Shown here piece after piece: positions 1 through 5,408 of a DNA stretch of 5,458 bases. The stretch's first letter is position 1, and every line of letters starts with the position of its first letter. Source of the DNA: an uncultured bacterium (GTDB lineage Bacteria > Pseudomonadota > Gammaproteobacteria > Burkholderiales > Burkholderiaceae_F); NCBI GenBank assembly GCA_905215795.1, contig CAJMRV010000120.1:1-5458 (forward strand), written 5' to 3'. The position numbers and the translations under genes are program-made. The notes below the pieces were generated by a model. It was not told the DNA's origin. It did not search any database and worked only from the letters and a program-made list of their open reading frames with translations.

Positions 1-15
1 ACGGTTGGTGGTGTG

Positions 16-47
16 AGAGGGGAGGAGCACCAAGAGTGCTCCCCTCT
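16..47. other. Inverted repeat downstream of ppsR, no T-tract
   Basis: The arms AGAGGGG plus AGCAC (16-22, 26-30) pair with GTGCTCCCCTCT (36-47). This gives a 12-bp stem with a 3-base bulge and a 5-base loop. It lies beyond the ppsR stop codon and could mark the 3' end of the ppsR transcript. Neither side is followed by a run of T in the matching direction, so it is not a textbook intrinsic terminator. It could act in Rho-dependent ending or mRNA 3'-end protection, or serve a convergent gene outside the window. Confidence 0.5.
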
Positions 48-62
48 ACTCGATTGTGCTCG

Positions 63-86
63 TCCCGGGCGGAAAGCGGCCCGGGA
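63..86. other. GC-rich hairpin just after ppsR stop
   Basis: TCCCGGGC (63-70) pairs perfectly with GCCCGGGA (79-86) around an 8-base loop. It begins 8 bases beyond the ppsR stop codon in the minus-strand reading direction. No U-rich tail follows in the minus direction, so termination is uncertain. With the neighbouring inverted repeat at 16-47 it makes a tandem pair of stems at the presumed end of the ppsR message. Confidence 0.5.
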
Positions 87-94
87 GGCGGGGC

Positions 95-931
95 CTACTT
101 CCTGCGGTCCAGGCCGAGCGTCTCCATGATGGTCGCCGAGATCTCCTCGATCGACTTGTGCGTGGAGTTGAGCCAGCGGATCCCTTCGCGGCTCATCAGG
201 TCTTCGGCGTCCATGATTTCGCGGCGGCAGTTCTCGATGCTCGCATAGCGCGAGTTCGGACGGCGCTCGTTGCGGATCTCGGAGAGGCGCTCCGGACGGA
301 TCGACAGACCGAAGAGTTTGTGGCGCAGGGGCAGCAGCGCTTCGGGGAGTGAGCCCCGGTCGAAGTCCTCGGGGATGAGGGGGTAGTTGGCGACCTTGAT
401 GCCGAACTGCATGGCCAGGAAGAGGCTCGTGGGTGTCTTGCCCGAGCGGGAGACCCCCACGAGGATCACGTCGGCTTCTTCGAGGCCGCGGTTGGTCTGG
501 CCGTCGTCGTGCTGGAGCGTGTAGTCGATCGCGGCGATGCGCTCGTTGTACTTCTCGCCGTCGCGGATCTTGTGGCTCATGCCGATGCTGTGGGCGCACT
601 TCATGCCCAGTTCGGTCTCGAGCGGTCCCACGAACTTCCTGAACAGGTCGATGATGTGGCCCTTGGCAAGGTCGTTGAAGGTGCGCATGATGTCCGGGTC
701 GACGAACGTCGTGAAGATGATCGGGCGCATGCCGGACTGCAGTTCGGTGTGGTTGATCTGGGCGGCCGCGTTCCTCGCCTTGTCGATCGTGTTGACGAAG
801 GGCATGCGGCGTTGTTCATACGTTAGGTCAGGGAACTGGGTCATGATCGAATGAGCCAGCGTTTCTGCGGTAATGGCGGTCCCGTCGCTCACGATGAACA
901 CGGGTCGGATCGGTGTTGTGGTCTCTGACAT
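95..931 (-). CDS. ppsR: PEP synthase regulatory protein (bifunctional kinase/pyrophosphorylase, DUF299)
   Basis: The 278-residue cytosolic protein matches the usual length of the PpsR/PSRP family. In this family the enzyme uses ADP to phosphorylate a threonine beside the catalytic histidine of PEP synthase, inactivating it, and uses inorganic phosphate to reverse this, releasing pyrophosphate. Visible family marks are the N-terminal FIVSDGTAITAETLAHS segment (12-28), an HDDG motif (141-144), the P-loop-like GVSRSGKT followed by PTSLFLA (159-173), and the C-terminal STHKSIEEI (257-265). The start is ATG at 929-931, with a modest AAGGG ribosome site (plus positions 941-945) 9 bases upstream; the N-terminus is the length expected. 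The stop is TAG at 95-97. It is divergent from ppsA, its expected substrate. Nothing looks truncated or degenerate. The family call is secure; activity on this PpsA is inferred from family knowledge and adjacency. Confidence 0.97.
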   Translation of the reverse strand: MSETTTPIRPVFIVSDGTAITAETLAHSIMTQFPDLTYEQRRMPFVNTIDKARNAAAQINHTELQSGMRPIIFTTFVDPDIMRTFNDLAKGHIIDLFRKFVGPLETELGMKCAHSIGMSHKIRDGEKYNERIAAIDYTLQHDDGQTNRGLEEADVILVGVSRSGKTPTSLFLAMQFGIKVANYPLIPEDFDRGSLPEALLPLRHKLFGLSIRPERLSEIRNERRPNSRYASIENCRREIMDAEDLMSREGIRWLNSTHKSIEEISATIMETLGLDRRK

Positions 932-1020
932 AGGTGAAGGCCCTTGCGCCTTTGTTGGGTTCGGACTCCCCCGCCGCGGCCGCGGGTACCATCATCGGAC
1001 CGGCGGCGCCTCTGCGTCGC

Positions 1021-1042
1021 GGGAGCGGGGGCGGGGAGCGGG
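1021..1042 (+). other. Putative G-quadruplex motif
   Basis: Four G-runs lie on the plus strand: 1021-1023, 1027-1031, 1033-1036 and 1040-1042. The loops are AGC, C and AGC, which fits the canonical G3+N1-7 pattern. GGGAGCGGG occurs twice (1021-1029 and 1034-1042). For ppsR, read from the minus strand, the G-rich strand is the template, and the motif sits just downstream of a candidate -10 box. Folding is inferred from the pattern only. Confidence 0.5.
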
Positions 1043-1048
1043 TAGTCT

Positions 1049-1054
1049 ATTGTA
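1049..1054 (-). promoter_or_regulatory. Candidate -10 box for ppsR
   Basis: On the minus strand this reads TACAAT, five of six matches to the sigma-70 -10 consensus, in an otherwise GC-rich stretch about 118 bases upstream of the ppsR ATG. No good -35 hexamer lies at the right distance. A second TACAAT lies on the same strand at 1100-1105, also with a poor -35. Either could be the ppsR promoter; the assignment is tentative. Confidence 0.3.
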
Positions 1055-1256
1055 GCGGATGCCCGCCGGGGAGGTCCTGCGGGTGCGCTGCTTGCGTCCA
1101 TTGTATTCGGTTTCGAGCTTCGCGTCGCCCGTGCGGGGTCCTCCGTCTGGGGCGCCGTCGGGTTTTCGAGATGCGCCGCACGCCCTTCGCGCACAAGGAT
1201 TTCAAACGGGGTGTCACATCGGCGGGCTAGGGTGAAACCACTAAAGCGGCGAGAAT

Positions 1257-1285
1257 TTGATAGAATCAACCGCGAGTTCTATTAA
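1257..1285 (+). promoter_or_regulatory. Candidate sigma-70 promoter of ppsA with overlapping palindrome
   Basis: TTGATA (1257-1262, five of six to consensus) is followed after 17 bases by TATTAA (1280-1285, four of six), predicting a start of transcription near 1292 and a leader of about 26 bases. An alternative -10, TAGAAT (1261-1266), has five matches but no good -35. The -35 overlaps a perfect inverted repeat, TTGAT-AGA-ATCAA (1257-1269), that could be a small operator. It does not resemble the Cra site I know for enteric ppsA. Confidence 0.45.
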
Positions 1286-1287
1286 CC

Positions 1288-1304
1288 GCCCGTTTCCCTC
1301 GGGC
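1288..1304 (+). other. Small hairpin immediately upstream of ppsA ribosome site
   Basis: GCCCG (1288-1292) pairs with CGGGC (1300-1304) around a 7-base loop, ending 3 bases before the GAGGA ribosome site at 1308-1312. If transcription starts at the TAGAAT promoter the whole hairpin is in the leader; if it starts near 1292 the 5' arm is lost. It may influence ribosome access but could be chance. Confidence 0.35.
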
Positions 1305-1317
1305 AATGAGGATCAGA

Positions 1318-3693
1318 ATGTTAAAAGGTCGTTATGTCTTCCCTTTCAGTCAGCTTCGCATGACCGACGTCGAGAAAGTCGGCGGCAAGAATGCCTCGCT
1401 CGGTGAGCTCCTTAGCCAGCTCACGGACGCCGGCATCCGCGTCCCCGACGGCTTCGCGACGACGGCCGAGGCTTTCCGTCTCTTCCTGACGGAAGGTGGT
1501 TTGGAAGACCGAATCGCCAAGCGTTTGGAAGGGCTCGACGTCGATGACGTGAAGGCCCTCGCCGAAGCGGGCAAGGAAATCCGCGGCTGGATCGAGGCCG
1601 CCCCGTTCCCGCAGGAACTGGAGAAGGAAATCCGTGAATACTATGAATGGTTGAAGGACGGTCAGGAGGAGATCTCCGTGGCCGTGCGTTCGTCGGCCAC
1701 CGCGGAGGACCTTCCCGACGCCTCCTTCGCCGGTCAGCAGGAGACCGTGCTCAACGTGGTCGGCATCGACCAGGTGCTCTTCCGCATGAAGGAGGTCTTC
1801 GCCTCCCTCTACAACGACCGCGCCATCTCCTACCGCGTCCACAAGGGCTTCACGCACGCTGAAGTGGCCCTTTCGGCCGGTGTCCAGCGCATGTGCCGTT
1901 CCGACAAGGGCGCCGCCGGCGTGATGTTCACCATCGACACCGAATCCGGCTTCGACCAGGTCGTCTTCATCACCGCCAGCTACGGCCTCGGTGAAACCGT
2001 CGTCCAGGGCGCCGTCAACCCCGACGAATTCTACGTCCACAAGCCCATCCTCGAGCAGGGCAAGTTCCCGATCATCCGCAAGGCCATCGGCTCCAAGCTC
2101 ATCAAGATGGAATTCGAAAGCGACAAGTCCACGGGCCGCACCGTCCGCACGGTCGACGTCAAGGCCGAGGACCGCCGCAAGTTCGCCATCACCGACGATG
2201 ACGTGATCGAGCTCGCCAAGTTCGCCACCATCATCGAGAAGCACTACGGTCGTCCGATGGACATCGAGTGGGGCAAGGACGGTATCGACGGCAAGATCTA
2301 CATCCTCCAGGCCCGTCCTGAAACGGTCAAGTCCCGTCAGAAGGGCGCCGACGTTCAGCAGCGCTTCACGTTGAAGAGCAAGGGCCGCCTCATGGTCCAG
2401 GGCCGCGCCATCGGCCAGAAGATCGGCCAGGGCCCCGTGCGCATCATCATGGACGCCTCCGAAATGGACCGCGTCCAGGCCGGCGACGTGCTCGTCACCG
2501 ACATGACCGACCCCAACTGGGAACCCGTCATGAAGAAGGCCTCGGCCATCGTCACGAACCGTGGCGGCCGCACCTGCCACGCCGCCATCATCGCCCGTGA
2601 ACTCGGCATCCCCGCCGTCGTGGGCTGCGGCGACGCCACCGAACGCCTCTGTGAAAACGACGAGGTGACGGTGAGCTGCGCTGAAGGCGACACCGGCAAC
2701 ATCTACGAGGGCCTCCTCGAGATCGCCGTCGAGGAAGTGAGCCGGGGCGCGCTTCCCGAGATCCCCGTCAAGATCATGATGAACGTGGGCAATCCGCAGC
2801 TCGCCTTCGACTTCTGCCAGATCCCCAACAAGGGCGTCGGTCTGGCCCGTCTCGAGTTCATCATCAACAACAACATCGGCATGCACCCGAAGGTCGTGCT
2901 CGACTACCCGAACATCCCGGGCGAACTGCGTGACGCCGCCGAGCGACTCTCCGCCGGCTACGCCTCCCCGAAGGAGTTCTTCGAGCGCAAGATCGCCGAA
3001 GGCGTGGCCACCATCGCCGCCGCCTTCTATCCCAAGAAGGTGATCGTCCGCATGTCCGACTTCAAGAGCAACGAGTACCGCAAGCTCATCGGCGGCGCGC
3101 ACTACGAACCCGAGGAAGAGAACCCCATGCTGGGCTTCCGCGGCGCCTCGCGCTACATCGCCAACCAGTTCGCCGAGTGCTTCGCCATGGAATGCCGCGC
3201 CATGAAGTTCGTGCGCGACGAAATGGGCCTCACCAACGTCGAGCTGATGATTCCGTTCGTGCGCACGCTCAATGAAGCCCGCCGCGTCAACGAGATCATG
3301 GAGCAGCACGGTCTGAAGCGCGGCGTCAACGGCCTGCGCCTCAACATGATGTGCGAGATCCCCTCGAACGCGCTCCTCGCCGACGAGTTCCTCGAGTACT
3401 TCGACGGCTTCTCGATCGGTTCGAACGACATGACCCAGCTCTCGCTCGGTCTGGACCGCGACTCCGGCCTCGTCGCCTCGAGCTTCGATGAACGCGACCC
3501 CGCCGTCAAGAAGCTCCTCGCCATGGCCATCAAGGCCTGCCGTGAGAAGGGCAAGTACGTGGGCATCTGCGGCCAGGGTCCTTCCGACCACGCCGACCTC
3601 GCCGAATGGCTGATGGAGCAGGGCATCGAGTCCATCTCGCTCAACCCCGACACCGTCACCGACACGTGGCGCCGTCTCGCCCGACGCGCCTGA
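1318..3693 (+). CDS. ppsA: Phosphoenolpyruvate synthase (pyruvate, water dikinase)
   Basis: The enzyme converts ATP, pyruvate and water to PEP, AMP and phosphate, the entry to gluconeogenesis from pyruvate or lactate; it is cytosolic. The 791-residue product aligns along its length with E. coli PpsA (792). The N-terminal ATP-grasp/PPDK domain (about 18-340) carries VGGKNASLGE and VRSSATAEDLPDASFAGQQE (from 123). The phosphohistidine domain (about 385-460) carries GGRTCHAAI with catalytic H421 and PpsR target T419. The C-terminal PEP/pyruvate barrel carries SDFKSNEY (580), ENPMLGFRG (601), metal ligands E680 and D704, and GICGQGPSDH with catalytic C751. ATG 1318 is chosen because GAGGA (1308-1312) lies 5 bases upstream and residue numbers then match E. 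coli; an in-frame ATG at 1306 would add four residues but has no ribosome site. It is divergent from ppsR and followed by a terminator. The gene is intact. Confidence 0.98.
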   Translation: MLKGRYVFPFSQLRMTDVEKVGGKNASLGELLSQLTDAGIRVPDGFATTAEAFRLFLTEGGLEDRIAKRLEGLDVDDVKALAEAGKEIRGWIEAAPFPQELEKEIREYYEWLKDGQEEISVAVRSSATAEDLPDASFAGQQETVLNVVGIDQVLFRMKEVFASLYNDRAISYRVHKGFTHAEVALSAGVQRMCRSDKGAAGVMFTIDTESGFDQVVFITASYGLGETVVQGAVNPDEFYVHKPILEQGKFPIIRKAIGSKLIKMEFESDKSTGRTVRTVDVKAEDRRKFAITDDDVIELAKFATIIEKHYGRPMDIEWGKDGIDGKIYILQARPETVKSRQKGADVQQRFTLKSKGRLMVQGRAIGQKIGQGPVRIIMDASEMDRVQAGDVLVTDMTDPNWEPVMKKASAIVTNRGGRTCHAAIIARELGIPAVVGCGDATERLCENDEVTVSCAEGDTGNIYEGLLEIAVEEVSRGALPEIPVKIMMNVGNPQLAFDFCQIPNKGVGLARLEFIINNNIGMHPKVVLDYPNIPGELRDAAERLSAGYASPKEFFERKIAEGVATIAAAFYPKKVIVRMSDFKSNEYRKLIGGAHYEPEEENPMLGFRGASRYIANQFAECFAMECRAMKFVRDEMGLTNVELMIPFVRTLNEARRVNEIMEQHGLKRGVNGLRLNMMCEIPSNALLADEFLEYFDGFSIGSNDMTQLSLGLDRDSGLVASSFDERDPAVKKLLAMAIKACREKGKYVGICGQGPSDHADLAEWLMEQGIESISLNPDTVTDTWRRLARRA

Positions 3694-3710
3694 TCCGTGT
3701 GAATGGATCA
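3691..3710 (+). other. Inverted repeat containing the ppsA stop codon
   Basis: TGATCC (3691-3696) pairs with GGATCA (3705-3710) across an 8-base loop. The TGA of the first arm is the ppsA stop codon. No T-run follows. It is the first of three consecutive inverted repeats after ppsA and may help protect or define the 3' end. Confidence 0.4.
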
Positions 3711-3748
3711 CCGGCCCGCGCCCCCCCCCCTGAGGAAGGGGGGGCCGG
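3711..3748 (+). repeat. C10 tract with pairing G7 tract
   Basis: A run of ten C (3721-3730) and a run of seven G (3738-3744) can pair as a 7-bp stem around TGAGGAA. CCGG at 3711-3714 can close further with CCGG at 3745-3748, leaving unpaired bases in the 5' arm. The homopolymer is in non-coding DNA, so a length change would not shift a frame. Its length is the base call most likely to be wrong in this window. Confidence 0.55.
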
Positions 3749-3759
3749 GTCCGGAGAAG

Positions 3760-3796
3760 ACCGTCCCCGTCCCGAAAAGGACGCGGACGGTTTTTT
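3760..3796 (+). terminator. Intrinsic terminator of ppsA
   Basis: ACCGTCC (3760-3766) pairs with GGACGGT (3785-3791). After one C-C mismatch, CGTCC (3768-3772) pairs with GGACG (3779-3783), leaving the loop CGAAAA. A run of six T (3791-3796) follows directly. This is a strong Rho-independent terminator in the plus direction, 67 bases beyond the ppsA stop. It should separate ppsA from the downstream membrane-protein genes. Confidence 0.9.
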
Positions 3797-3824
3797 GATG
3801 CGCGCCGAGAGGGGGTAATCCCTT

Positions 3825-3861
3825 GGAATCGTCCCATTCACGGCCGTTCCGAGGCTACAAT
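3825..3861 (+). promoter_or_regulatory. Candidate promoter for the nfeD-SPFH unit
   Basis: Since a strong terminator lies upstream, a promoter is expected here. TACAAT (3856-3861) matches the sigma-70 -10 in five of six, but there is no good -35 at 16-18 bases. An alternative is a sigma-E-like arrangement: GGAA (3825-3828) and TCCGA (3848-3852), with spacing near that of the GGAACTT / TCTGA pattern. Neither is strong; the region is given as a candidate only. Confidence 0.3.
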
Positions 3862-3898
3862 GAGTGGATAAGACCACAAACAAGGAGTTGTGCGCCAC

Positions 3899-4336
3899 AT
3901 GTTTATTTCCGGAACCGTTTTGTGGATCATCATGGCCTTCATCCTCGCGGGGGCCGAGATCCTCACGAGCACGTTCTATCTTCTCGTGCTCGCCCTCGGC
4001 TGCCTCGGTGCGGCCGTGGCGTCCTATCTCTCGCTCGGCCTGAACATGGAGCTCATCGTATGCGCCGCCGTGATCATCGTGGGCTCGTTCGTCGTCAACC
4101 GCATCCGTGCCCGCCGCACGGCCAGGAAGAGCGAACGCCTGCTCGAACTCGACAAGGGCCGCCAGATCGAGGTCGACAAGGTCGGCTCGGACGGCCTGGC
4201 CGTCGTGCAGTACCGTGGCGCCCCCTGGATCGCCCGTTCCGAGAACGGCCCGCTCGCGCCCGGACACTTCGAGATCGTGCGCGTCGACGGCACCCAGCTC
4301 GTCATCCGGCCGTTTGAAACCGAGGAGAAGCGCTGA
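3899..4336 (+). CDS. NfeD family membrane protein (short form, YbbJ-like)
   Basis: This 145-residue inner-membrane protein has the short NfeD layout. There are two closely spaced hydrophobic helices (about 5-26 and 27-45), a third (about 50-67), and an Arg/Lys-rich cytosolic turn (NRIRARRTARK). A soluble OB-fold domain (about 88-138) carries GRQIEV, RGAPWIARSENGPLAPGHFEIVRVDG (in part) and LVIRP. It lacks the ClpP-like protease domain of long NfeD proteins. In this family the OB-fold domain is thought to interact with a neighbouring SPFH protein, here the next gene 70 bases on. Start choice: AAGGAG (3882-3887) stands 11 bases before ATG 3899 but only 2 bases before the in-frame GTG at 3890, so the ATG is preferred; the GTG would add three residues. 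Family is clear; cellular role is inferred from family and neighbour. Confidence 0.92.
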   Translation: MFISGTVLWIIMAFILAGAEILTSTFYLLVLALGCLGAAVASYLSLGLNMELIVCAAVIIVGSFVVNRIRARRTARKSERLLELDKGRQIEVDKVGSDGLAVVQYRGAPWIARSENGPLAPGHFEIVRVDGTQLVIRPFETEEKR

Positions 4337-4406
4337 GCGCCGATCCCGCCCGCCGGCCCCTCCGGGCCGTACCCCGAACACATCATTTTTTGAGGAGACT
4401 CCTCCC
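4337..4406 (+). promoter_or_regulatory. Intercistronic leader of the SPFH gene with two stems
   Basis: The 70 bases between nfeD and the SPFH gene contain a perfect 6-bp stem, CGGCCC (4354-4359) with GGGCCG (4364-4369), around a 4-base loop. A T6 run lies at 4386-4391, 16 bases beyond that stem and so too far for a standard terminator. The ribosome site GAGGAG (4392-4397) is followed by CTCCTC (4399-4404). They are perfect complements, and five base pairs can form with a GAC loop. This could partly mask the ribosome site. Confidence 0.45.
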
Positions 4407-5354
4407 ATGGACATTCAAATCAGCGGACTCGCCATCGGCCTTCTCGTGGCCGTCGTGCTCGCCGTGATCTTCGCCTCCCAGGCCATCAAGGTCGTCCCGC
4501 AGCAGACCGCCTGGGTGGTCGAGCGCCTCGGCAAGTTCCACGCCGTGCTCACGCCGGGCCTGAACGTCATCATCCCGTTCATCGACCGCGTGGCCTACCG
4601 CCACAACCTCAAGGAGATCCCGCTCGACACCCCGAGCCAGGTCTGCATCACGCGCGACAATACGCAGCTCACCGTCGACGGCGTGCTCTTCTTCCAGGTC
4701 ACCGATCCGGAGAGGGCCTCCTACGGCACGAGCAACTACGTCGTGGCCATCACGCAGCTCGCCCAGACGACGCTCCGAAGCGTGGTGGGCAAGATGGAGC
4801 TCGACAAGACCTTCGAGGAGCGCGACCTGATCAACAAGTCGGTCGTCTCCGCGATCGACGAGGCCGCCCTCAACTGGGGCGTCAAGGTGCTCCGCTATGA
4901 GATCAAGGACCTGACGCCTCCCGCCGTGATCCTCCAGGCCATGCAGCAGCAGATCACCGCCGAGCGCGAGAAGCGCGCCGTCGTGGCCGCCTCCGAGGGC
5001 CGCAAACTCGAGCAGATCAACCTCGCCACCGGTGCGCGCGAAGCCGCGATCGCCCAGTCCGAAGGTGAGAAGCAGGCCGAGATCAACAAGGCCGAGGGTC
5101 AGGCCGCCGCCACCCTCGCGATCGCCGAGGCCAACGCCGAGGCCATCCGAAAGATCGCCATGGCCACCAACGCCGAGGGCGGCATGAACGCCGTGAACCT
5201 CAAGGTGGCCGAGCAGTACGTCAACGCCTTCGCGAACCTCGCCAAGACCAACAACACGCTCATCGTCCCGGGCAACCTCTCGGACATGAGCTCCATGATC
5301 GCCTCCGCGATGAAGATCGTCGAGTCGGGCAAGCTTCCCAACCAGGTGAAGTGA
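4407..5354 (+). CDS. qmcA: SPFH/Band 7 (stomatin/prohibitin-like) membrane protein, QmcA type
   Basis: The 315-residue protein has the QmcA layout: an N-terminal hydrophobic helix (about 5-25) as membrane anchor, then an SPFH/band 7 domain (about 27-170). That domain carries KVVPQQTAWVVERLGKF, LTPGLNVIIPFIDRV, LDTPSQ, ITRDNTQLTVDGV and GKMELDKTFEERDLIN. Next come LTPPAVILQAM and a long Ala/Glu-rich helical, probably coiled-coil segment (about 180-250) with the repeated EGEKQAEINKAEGQAAA style, and a C-terminal oligomerising region. Such proteins form large ring-like scaffolds in the inner membrane and are linked to quality control of membrane proteins. The start is ATG 4407, 9 bases after GAGGAG. 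The reading frame stays open further upstream, but that part overlaps nfeD and is low-complexity, so it is not coding. The upstream nfeD gene is its expected partner. The symbol follows E. coli qmcA; orthology is inferred. Confidence 0.94.
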   Translation: MDIQISGLAIGLLVAVVLAVIFASQAIKVVPQQTAWVVERLGKFHAVLTPGLNVIIPFIDRVAYRHNLKEIPLDTPSQVCITRDNTQLTVDGVLFFQVTDPERASYGTSNYVVAITQLAQTTLRSVVGKMELDKTFEERDLINKSVVSAIDEAALNWGVKVLRYEIKDLTPPAVILQAMQQQITAEREKRAVVAASEGRKLEQINLATGAREAAIAQSEGEKQAEINKAEGQAAATLAIAEANAEAIRKIAMATNAEGGMNAVNLKVAEQYVNAFANLAKTNNTLIVPGNLSDMSSMIASAMKIVESGKLPNQVK

Positions 5355-5369
5355 CCCCGCAGGGGATCA
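5352..5369 (+). other. Inverted repeat containing the SPFH gene stop codon
   Basis: TGA plus CCCC (5352-5358) pairs with GGGG plus TCA (5362-5365 and 5367-5369), with one bulged A and a GCA loop. The TGA is the stop codon. No T-run follows, so it is not a clear terminator; none other is visible before the IS-like boundary at about 5409. Confidence 0.35.
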
Positions 5370-5408
5370 TGACGAGAGGGCCCGTCCCCCGTGCCGATTC
5401 GACCGGCG

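Larger units (their letters stand above)
932..1317. promoter_or_regulatory. Divergent ppsR-ppsA intergenic regulatory region
   Basis: This 386-base stretch separates the two divergent start codons. I see no credible gene in it: the overlapping open frames are arginine- and proline-rich and run into ppsR out of frame. It holds candidate promoters in both directions, a 12-bp perfect palindrome (CCGCGGCCGCGG, 974-985), a G-quadruplex-type motif (1021-1042), a 13-bp operator-like palindrome (1257-1269) and a hairpin by the ppsA start (1288-1304). The ppsR side is very GC-rich; the ppsA-proximal 60 bases are clearly AT-richer, as expected of a promoter. Confidence 0.7.

Noticed and set aside
889..1269. 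A 126-residue minus-strand frame across the ppsR-ppsA spacer
   Set aside because: It runs into ppsR out of frame, covers the promoter region, and its product is low-complexity with no recognisable family.
1306..1317. ATG at 1306 as the ppsA start
   Set aside because: It has no ribosome site upstream, and GAGGA for the next ATG overlaps it; numbering from 1318 matches the catalytic H421 and C751 of E. coli PpsA.
1321..3837. An 838-residue open frame antisense to ppsA
   Set aside because: It mirrors ppsA codon by codon. In GC-rich genes with strong third-position bias the opposite strand often stays open. The predicted protein is a monotone of G, A, V, D, E, H and L with no recognisable domain.
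3823..4317. A 164-residue plus-strand frame overlapping nfeD
   Set aside because: It is out of frame with nfeD, whose product has clear membrane helices and an OB-fold; this frame yields Arg/His/Pro-rich sequence.
4354..4391. Intrinsic terminator between nfeD and the SPFH gene
   Set aside because: The stem at 4354-4369 and the T6 run at 4386-4391 are 16 bases apart, too far for termination, and the two genes are expected to be co-transcribed.
4107..4406. Upstream extension of the SPFH reading frame to 4107
   Set aside because: It overlaps nfeD in another frame, is rich in Arg, Ser, Pro and Ala, and bypasses a good ribosome site and the expected membrane-anchor start at 4407.
3656..4414. A 252-residue minus-strand frame opposite nfeD
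   Set aside because: It spans the ppsA terminator and the start of nfeD; composition is that of a shadow frame and no domain is visible.
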